Shown piece after piece: positions 59,441-64,000 of a DNA stretch of 64,000 nt (position 1 is the first letter of the stretch; each line of letters begins with the position of its first letter). The notes under the pieces are model-generated. The model saw nothing but the letters and a program-made list of their open reading frames with translations, did no database searches and had not been told where the DNA came from. The stretch comes from an uncultured Pelagimonas sp. Its GTDB lineage: Bacteria > Pseudomonadota > Alphaproteobacteria > Rhodobacterales > Rhodobacteraceae. The stretch lies in contig NZ_CANMKO010000001.1 of the NCBI RefSeq assembly GCF_947498515.1, positions 124,001-188,000 on the forward strand. The letters run 5' to 3'. A program made the position numbers and the translations under genes.

Positions 59441-59893
59441 ATGAGCGATTTAGACGACACTGACCGCCGAATATTGCGTCATCTTCAGGCAGATGGACGG
59501 CAAAGCAACCTTTCTTTGGCCGATCGCGTTGGTCTGTCCCCTTCGGCCTGCTTGCGGCGGGTTGCGTCTTTGGAAAAGCGCGGTGTGATCTCTGGGTATC
59601 GTGCCGTTGTGAATCCCACCAAAACCGGGGTCGGGTTCACAGCCTACGTTACGGTCGGGCTGAACAAACACACCAAAGAGGCGCAACAAGCCTTTGAACG
59701 CGCCATGCTGGCCGCGCCGCAAGTACGCGAATGCCATAACACCACCGGCGCTGTAGAATACCTCCTTCGGGTCGAGGTGGCGGACCTGCCCAGCTATAAA
59801 CACTTCCACAACGAAGTTCTCGGCACGCAACCCCAAGTGAATGCGATCACCACCCTTGTTGTCATGGGCTCGCCCAAAGACGAACGGGCCTGA
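59441..59893 (+). CDS. Lrp/AsnC family transcriptional regulator
   Basis: A 150-residue feast/famine regulator: helix-turn-helix DDTDRRILRHLQADGRQSNLSLADRVGLSPSACLRRVASLEKRGVISGYRAVVNP and a RAM effector domain (FTAYVTVGLNKHTKEAQQAFERAMLAAPQVRECHNTTGAVEYLLRVEVADLPSYKHF). It binds amino acids and controls transport. ATG 59441 gives the typical MSDLDDTDRRIL start; 59420 is possible. It is divergent from the LysE exporter gene 72 bases away. Confidence 0.92.
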   Translation: MSDLDDTDRRILRHLQADGRQSNLSLADRVGLSPSACLRRVASLEKRGVISGYRAVVNPTKTGVGFTAYVTVGLNKHTKEAQQAFERAMLAAPQVRECHNTTGAVEYLLRVEVADLPSYKHFHNEVLGTQPQVNAITTLVVMGSPKDERA

Positions 59894-59958
59894 TCCCCTT
59901 CATTTTGCCAATACAGTCCGGGGAGCGGGAGGGGTTGCCCGTCGCTCCAACAGCAAAA

Positions 59959-59990
59959 CGCCCGGCTCCTTTCAGAACCGGGCGCTTTTT
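59959..59990 (+). terminator. Rho-independent terminator after the Lrp gene
   Basis: CGCCCGG (59959-59965), twelve-base loop, CCGGGCG (59978-59984), then CTTTTTT. It separates the convergent Lrp and mcl1 genes; the opposite strand has only TTTT after the stem, so use for mcl1 is weaker. Confidence 0.9.
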
Positions 59991-60006
59991 TCGGAATAAA
60001 CCCTGC

Positions 60007-60966
60007 TTAGGACGCGGCGATCAGCTCGGATTGCGCCACGATCACCTCGGCCTGTTTGATCGACGCGATGTCGACCAAGCGGCCCTTGTAAACGGTTGCG
60101 CCTTCGCCGTTGGCTTTGGCCTGTTCCATGGCCGCCAAAATCTCGCGGGCTTCGTTCACCGCTTCTTCGGAAGGGGTGAAGACAGTGTTCGCCAATGCGA
60201 TCTGCTTGGGGTGGATGGCCCATTTGCCGACCATGCCCAAAGTCGCTGAGCGTTTCGCCTGTGCGATATAGCCTTCGTCGTCCGAGAAATCGCCAAACGG
60301 CCCATCAACCGGCAGAACGCCATGGGTGCGGCAGGCCGCAACAATCGCGGTCTGTGCCCAATGCCACGGGTCAGAAAAGTGACGCGTGTCGCCGTGTAGC
60401 ATGTAATAGTTTTCCTGCGTGCCACCGATCCCGGTTGTTTGCATGCCCATCGAGGCGGCAAAGTCAGCCGCGCCAAGGCTCATGGCTTGCAAACGTGGGC
60501 TAGAGGCGGCGATCTCTTCGACATGGGCGATGCCTGCTGCCGATTCGATGATAACCTCAAAGCTGATCGGCTTGGTCCGGCCCTTGGCAGCCTCAATCGC
60601 GGTGACAAGCGCGTCAACCGCATAGACATCCGCGGCACAGCCGACTTTGGGGATCATGATCTGATCAATACGGTCACCGGCCTGTTCCAACACGTCAACC
60701 ACGTCGCGGTACCAATAAGGCGTGTCGAGCCCGTTGATCCGCACCGACATGTATTTGGTGCCCCAATCAATGGTGTTAAGCGCTTCGATGATATTGGCGC
60801 GGGCGCTGTCTTTGTCGCTTGGGGCGACCGAATCTTCGAGATCAAGGTTGATCACATCCGCGGCCGAGGCTGCCATTTTCGGGAACAGTTTGGTGTTGGA
60901 ACCGGGGCCAAACAGCTGACAGCGGTTGGGGCGGGCAGGGGCGGCGGGTTGAATTCGGAAGCTCAT
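60007..60966 (-). CDS. mcl1: L-malyl-CoA / beta-methylmalyl-CoA lyase
   Basis: A 319-residue HpcH/HpaI-CitE type lyase. The opening FRIQPAAPARPNRCQLFGPGSNTKLFPKMAASAADVINLDLEDSVAPSDKDSAR has the metal-Asp (LDLEDSV), MIPKVGCAADV and VIIESAAGIAHVEEIA give the metal-Glu, and GAADFAASMGMQTTGIGG and KWAIHPKQIALANTVFTPSEEEA-like end follow. In Rhodobacter Mcl1 splits malyl-CoA and methylmalyl-CoA to glyoxylate (ethylmalonyl-CoA pathway for acetate use). ATG 60966 chosen. An inverted repeat lies 55 bases upstream of the start. Confidence 0.93.
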   Translation of the reverse strand: MSFRIQPAAPARPNRCQLFGPGSNTKLFPKMAASAADVINLDLEDSVAPSDKDSARANIIEALNTIDWGTKYMSVRINGLDTPYWYRDVVDVLEQAGDRIDQIMIPKVGCAADVYAVDALVTAIEAAKGRTKPISFEVIIESAAGIAHVEEIAASSPRLQAMSLGAADFAASMGMQTTGIGGTQENYYMLHGDTRHFSDPWHWAQTAIVAACRTHGVLPVDGPFGDFSDDEGYIAQAKRSATLGMVGKWAIHPKQIALANTVFTPSEEAVNEAREILAAMEQAKANGEGATVYKGRLVDIASIKQAEVIVAQSELIAAS

Positions 60967-61021
60967 AGCAGAATCCCTTCGGCAAGGAAGTTTCGATTTT
61001 GTCTTCTCAGGGGTTATTAAA

Positions 61022-61039
61022 TTGCGCAATGCTGCGCAA
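61022..61039 (-). promoter_or_regulatory. inverted repeat upstream of mcl1, candidate operator
   Basis: TTGCGCA (61022-61028), spacer of four, TGCGCAA (61033-61039): perfect 7+7 symmetry 55-70 bases before the mcl1 start. It recalls the repeated TTTGCAAA-type boxes used by RamB/PccR-like acyl-CoA regulators, but with different central bases. The regulator is not identified. Confidence 0.4.
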
Positions 61040-61108
61040 GCAAAAAGAATATTCCGCGGCGTTCTGCATTGCAGCGTGTCGAATAATTTCGCGAAAACTT
61101 TTCATATG

Positions 61109-61143
61109 TCGAAGATTCTTCGAATATTGTCGAATTCCTCGAC
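61109..61143 (+). promoter_or_regulatory. two TCGA-type inverted repeats upstream of dgcN
   Basis: TCGAAGA-T-TCTTCGA (61109-61123, arms of 7) and GTCGA-N5-TCGAC (61129-61143). Their centres are 20 bases apart, about two helix turns, and 66-101 bases before the dgcN start. This is the layout of a dimeric or tetrameric repressor or activator site for the D-glutamate genes; binding is inferred. Confidence 0.5.
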
Positions 61144-61209
61144 GATCTAGCAAGCAATTCCCGGAATATGACGTCCAAGCTTCACAAGCTGTGAATTAGG
61201 GGACACGCC

Positions 61210-62211
61210 ATGATCGAAACACCATATCTTCTCTTCCTCGGCGATGCGCCGGACATGTTGGCCGCCAAGGTTGCCATTGGCATCCGGGATTGGCGTCCTG
61301 AGAACGCCCTTGGGCAAATTCGTCTGCCCGGTTGCGGGGCCGACCTTGGGCTAACCGATATGACCTTGGCCGAGGCCAAAGCGGCAGGGTGTAAAACCCT
61401 GGTGATTGGTGTGGCCAATCGCGGGGGCATGATTTCTCAGTCTTGGAAAGAAGTGCTGATCAAGGCGCTTGAGATGGGGTTTGATCTGGCCTCTGGTCTG
61501 CATAACCTCTTGCGTGACGAAGGTGATTTGGTCGCGGCGGCGCAAATGCATGGCGGCACATTGCACGACGTGCGGGTTCCGACCGATGGCTATCCGATTG
61601 CCAATGGCGAGAACCGGACCGGCAAACGTTGTTTGGCGGTAGGTACCGATTGTTCGGTTGGAAAGATGTATACGGCGCTGGCGATGGATGCCGTGATGCA
61701 AGAGCGCGGCCTGAAATCGACCTTCCGGGCGACGGGCCAGACCGGGATCTTGATCACCGGCCACGGTGTACCATTGGACGCGGTTGTAGCGGATTTTATG
61801 GCCGGATCCGTGGAATACCTCACGCCGAACAATGATGATGATCATTGGGATATGATCGAAGGGCAAGGATCTCTTTTCCACGTGTCCTATTCGGGTGTGA
61901 CCATGGCGCTTGTCCATGGCGGGCAACCCGATGCGTTGATCCTATGCCATGAACCGACCCGTGAACATATGCGCGGCCTGCCGGGGTTCTCTTTGCCAAG
62001 CTTAGAAGAGTTGCGCGATACGGCCCTGCCTTTGGCGCGCAAGTCTAACCCGGCCTGTCAGGTTGTCGGTATTTCGGTAAACACCCAGCACCTGAGTGAA
62101 GAGGAAGCTGTCAAGTATTTGGCGGAAGTCGAAGAGCGCATGGGCCTGCCGACGGTTGACCCGTACCGCCATGGTGCCGGGCGTCTGGTCGACGCGCTCG
62201 CGACTGTATAA
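61210..62211 (+). CDS. dgcN: DgcN (DUF1611), N-acetyltransferase of D-glutamate catabolism
   Basis: A 333-residue cytosolic protein of the DUF1611 family. IETPYLLFLGDAPDMLAAKVAIGIRDWRPENALGQIRLPGCGADLGLTDMTLAEA opens it; the P-loop-like block RCLAVGTDCSVGKMYTALAMDAVMQERGLKSTFRATGQTGILITGHGVPLDAVVADFMAGSVEYLTP is the family core. In marine bacteria DgcN acetylates D-glutamate and DgcA racemises the product, so that D-Glu can be used. The pairing with the next gene (dgcA) supports the call. It is divergent from mcl1. Confidence 0.88.
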   Translation: MIETPYLLFLGDAPDMLAAKVAIGIRDWRPENALGQIRLPGCGADLGLTDMTLAEAKAAGCKTLVIGVANRGGMISQSWKEVLIKALEMGFDLASGLHNLLRDEGDLVAAAQMHGGTLHDVRVPTDGYPIANGENRTGKRCLAVGTDCSVGKMYTALAMDAVMQERGLKSTFRATGQTGILITGHGVPLDAVVADFMAGSVEYLTPNNDDDHWDMIEGQGSLFHVSYSGVTMALVHGGQPDALILCHEPTREHMRGLPGFSLPSLEELRDTALPLARKSNPACQVVGISVNTQHLSEEEAVKYLAEVEERMGLPTVDPYRHGAGRLVDALATV

Positions 62212-62229
62212 GTTTGCTATAAAAGCAAT

Positions 62230-62265
62230 GGTGGGGTGACGCTTGTGCAAGCACGTCGCCCCACC
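62230..62265 (+). other. strong hairpin between dgcN and dgcA
   Basis: GGTGGGGTGAC (62230-62240) pairs with GTCGCCCCACC (62255-62265, one mismatch), topped by an inner stem GCTTG/CAAGC (62241-62252). There is no U-run, so it is more likely an mRNA-stabilising or processing element than a terminator. Confidence 0.5.
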
Positions 62266-62308
62266 CACCATCCCGCGGGGTGGCAAATAGACAGGGTGGA
62301 TTTTCAAT

Positions 62309-63271
62309 ATGATCACTGTGACACGCGACGTGTTTCGTTTGGCGCAAGTCTTTACCATTTCGCGTGGTTCGCGGACCGAGGCCAAGGTTTTAACCGTTGC
62401 AATCACCCATGACGGAATCACTGGCCACGGTGAATGTGTGCCCTATGCGCGCTATGACGAAACGCTTGATAGTGTGACGGCCGAAATCGAGAGCCTTCCT
62501 GCCGATGTGACCCGCGCACAGCTGCAAAGCCTTTTGCCAGCCGGGGCCGCGCGCAATGCCGTTGATTGCGCCTTGTGGGATTTGGAAGCCAAAACCGCCG
62601 GTAAACCCGCATGGGAGCTGGCCGAACTTCCAAAGCCCGGTCCGGAAATCACCGCCTATACCCTGTCGCTCGACACGCCTGAAAACATGGAACAAGCGGC
62701 GCGCGACCACGCCTTTCGTCCGATTTTGAAGATCAAACTGGGCACACCCGATGATATGCCGCGTCTTGAGGCGGTGCGTCGTGGCGCTCCGGATGCGAAA
62801 ATCATCATCGACGCCAACGAAGGCTGGAGCGCCGAGGTCTACGCCGATCTTGCCCCGCATTTGGTGCGTCTTGGGGTGGCCTTGGTCGAACAACCGCTGC
62901 CTGCAGGCGACGATGATGCCTTGATTGGCATGGATCGGCCGGTTCCGGTTTGCGCCGATGAAAGCTGCCATGATCGGTCCAGCTTGCCCAAACTCAAGGG
63001 CAAATATGACGTTGTGAACATCAAGCTCGACAAAACCGGTGGTTTGACCGAGGCGCTTGAGTTGAAGAAAGAGGCACTGGCGCTGGGCTATGATGTCATG
63101 GTGGGCTGCATGGTTGGATCAAGCCTTGCGATGGCTCCGGCGACGTTGATCGCGCAGGGTGTGGCCGTAACAGACCTTGACGGGCCGCTTTTGTTAGCCG
63201 AAGACCGTGACAACCCTTTGCGATTTGACGCAGATGGGGTGCACCCGCCAGAGCCCGCGCTTTGGGGGTAA
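62309..63271 (+). CDS. dgcA: DgcA, N-acetyl-D-glutamate racemase (enolase superfamily)
   Basis: A 320-residue enolase-superfamily enzyme. VFRLAQVFTISRGSRTEAKVLTVAITHDGITGHGECVPYARY begins the capping domain; the barrel has ILKIKLG (KxK-type base), IIIDANEGW and VEQPLP, VCADESCHD metal ligands (D, E, D) and the late VNIKLDKTGGLTEALE with the second Lys base, as in dipeptide epimerases. With DgcN it converts D-glutamate to L-glutamate through N-acetyl intermediates. 97 bases after dgcN with a hairpin between; same operon likely. Confidence 0.9.
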   Translation: MITVTRDVFRLAQVFTISRGSRTEAKVLTVAITHDGITGHGECVPYARYDETLDSVTAEIESLPADVTRAQLQSLLPAGAARNAVDCALWDLEAKTAGKPAWELAELPKPGPEITAYTLSLDTPENMEQAARDHAFRPILKIKLGTPDDMPRLEAVRRGAPDAKIIIDANEGWSAEVYADLAPHLVRLGVALVEQPLPAGDDDALIGMDRPVPVCADESCHDRSSLPKLKGKYDVVNIKLDKTGGLTEALELKKEALALGYDVMVGCMVGSSLAMAPATLIAQGVAVTDLDGPLLLAEDRDNPLRFDADGVHPPEPALWG

Positions 63272-63367
63272 CCACACTCCGGAGTTAATCCGGCAAATGT
63301 TTTCACGGCGTTTGGGGTGGTTTTGCGCATCCCAAACCCGTCACCCGCACAGTTTTGGAGAAAAGAC

Positions 63368-64000
63368 ATGACGCGCACCGTTTACGTGAATGGCGAGTAT
63401 TTGCCAGAAAATGAAGCCACGGTTTCGATTTTTGACCGGGCCTTTTTGATGGCGGATGGTGTTTATGAGGTAACGAGCGTGCTTGGCGGCAAGCTGATCG
63501 ATTTCGACGGCCACGCCAAACGTTTGGAACGCTCGTTGACCGAGTTGGACATGCCCAAGCCCGAAGCCTTTGACGAGCTGCTCGACATCCACCGCAAACT
63601 TGTCGAGATCAACGAAATCGACGAAGGCATGGTGTATCTTCAGGTCACGCGCGGCGCGGCTGCGGATCGTGATTTTGTGTTCCCGGACCCCGATGAGGTC
63701 AAGCCAACCGTTGTGCTGTTCACCCAGAACAAGCCTGGTTTGGCCGACAGCCCAGCGGCGAAAAAAGGCATCAAAGTCATCTCGATCGAAGATGTCCGTT
63801 GGGGCCGCCGCGACATCAAAACAGTTCAGCTGCTTTACCCGTCGATGGGTAAAATGATGGCGAAAAAGGCCGGGGCCGATGATGCCTGGCTTGTCGAAGA
63901 TGGCTTCGTCACCGAAGGCACATCGAACAACGCCTATTACATCAAAGGCAACAAAATTGTGACCCGCGCGTTGTCTAACGACATCTTGCATGGCATCACC
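63368..64000 (+). CDS. dat: D-amino-acid transaminase (partial, runs off the window)
   Basis: 211 residues of a fold-type IV PLP aminotransferase are visible. MTRTVYVNGEYLPENEATVSIFDRAFLMADGVYEVTSVLGGKLIDFDGHAKRLERSL is the family head; DVRWGRRDIKTVQLLYPSMGKMMAK carries the Schiff-base Lys (DIKT), then DDAWLVEDGFVTEGTSNNAYYI. The sequence is open to the last base, so the C-terminal third is missing. The location after dgcN-dgcA fits a D-amino-acid operon that interconverts D-Glu with D-Ala or oxoacids. GGAG lies before the ATG. Confidence 0.9.
   Translation, partial: MTRTVYVNGEYLPENEATVSIFDRAFLMADGVYEVTSVLGGKLIDFDGHAKRLERSLTELDMPKPEAFDELLDIHRKLVEINEIDEGMVYLQVTRGAAADRDFVFPDPDEVKPTVVLFTQNKPGLADSPAAKKGIKVISIEDVRWGRRDIKTVQLLYPSMGKMMAKKAGADDAWLVEDGFVTEGTSNNAYYIKGNKIVTRALSNDILHGIT

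Overview
The window looks like a chromosomal segment of an alphaproteobacterium of the Roseobacter/Rhodobacteraceae group, of moderate GC. The pointers are an RpoH2-type sigma factor, a CcrM (GANTC) methyltransferase, fbc/pet bc1 complex genes in the order petA-petB-petC, a Mcl1-type malyl-CoA lyase, a dgcN-dgcA D-glutamate pair, a CIRCE-controlled groESL operon, two TPP riboswitches, and many DUF families typical of that group. No phage, insertion sequence, CRISPR array or rRNA operon is visible. One tRNA is present: tRNA-Ala(GGC) at about 50.3 kb.

Layout. 0-13 kb: a cut glutathione transferase, rpoH2 coupled to a ChaN-like gene, coaBC-dut-a membrane-anchored MoeB/HesA protein-a small membrane gene, M3 peptidase, TraB/GumN protein, DUF2161, an RhlE-type helicase, L-lactate dehydrogenase and a metallophosphoesterase. 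13.5-22 kb: CIRCE-groES-groEL, a small unknown gene, rnhB, ccrM, a YbjN protein, an EamA transporter and a chemoreceptor. 22-26.5 kb: aroC, and divergently a TPP riboswitch with thiBPQ for thiamine uptake. 26.6-31 kb: a zinc-ribbon membrane protein, the bc1 operon and an outer-membrane protein. 31-35.9 kb: GST, xerC-DUF484, a monooxygenase-fold protein, a CtrA-like regulator with a degenerate receiver, a universal stress protein and a periplasmic unknown. 36-41.5 kb: TPP riboswitch-thiC-thiO-thiS-thiG-thiE-thiF, which makes both halves of thiamine. Salvage and synthesis are therefore both present and both are under TPP control.

42-49.7 kb is the accessory part. After an intact GntR regulator and a DJ-1/PfpI protein comes a block of decayed genes: a phosphonate monoester hydrolase/sulfatase, a MarR regulator, a TAXI-type TRAP binding protein, a TRAP 4TM/12TM permease and a DUF3237 protein. 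Every frameshift I could trace there, apart from the junction of one internal deletion, is a single-base change in a homopolymer run. There are also three in-frame nonsense codons.

50-64 kb: tRNA-Ala, an FYDLN-acid protein, a YgjP-like metallopeptidase, a tandem pair of secreted four-cysteine proteins of unknown function, a GntR regulator, a periplasmic thioredoxin with CcdA, a cysteine synthase, accA, an AraC-GyrI regulator, a LysE exporter with a divergent Lrp regulator, mcl1, and divergently dgcN-dgcA-D-amino-acid transaminase, the last cut by the window end.

No completely new multi-gene system can be proven from sequence alone. The best candidates for new biology are the tandem secreted cysteine proteins next to a thioredoxin/CcdA reductive pair, the long-range anti-Shine-Dalgarno in the thiB riboswitch leader, the membrane-anchored E1-like enzyme with its overlapping partner, and the CtrA-like protein lacking receiver phosphorylation residues.
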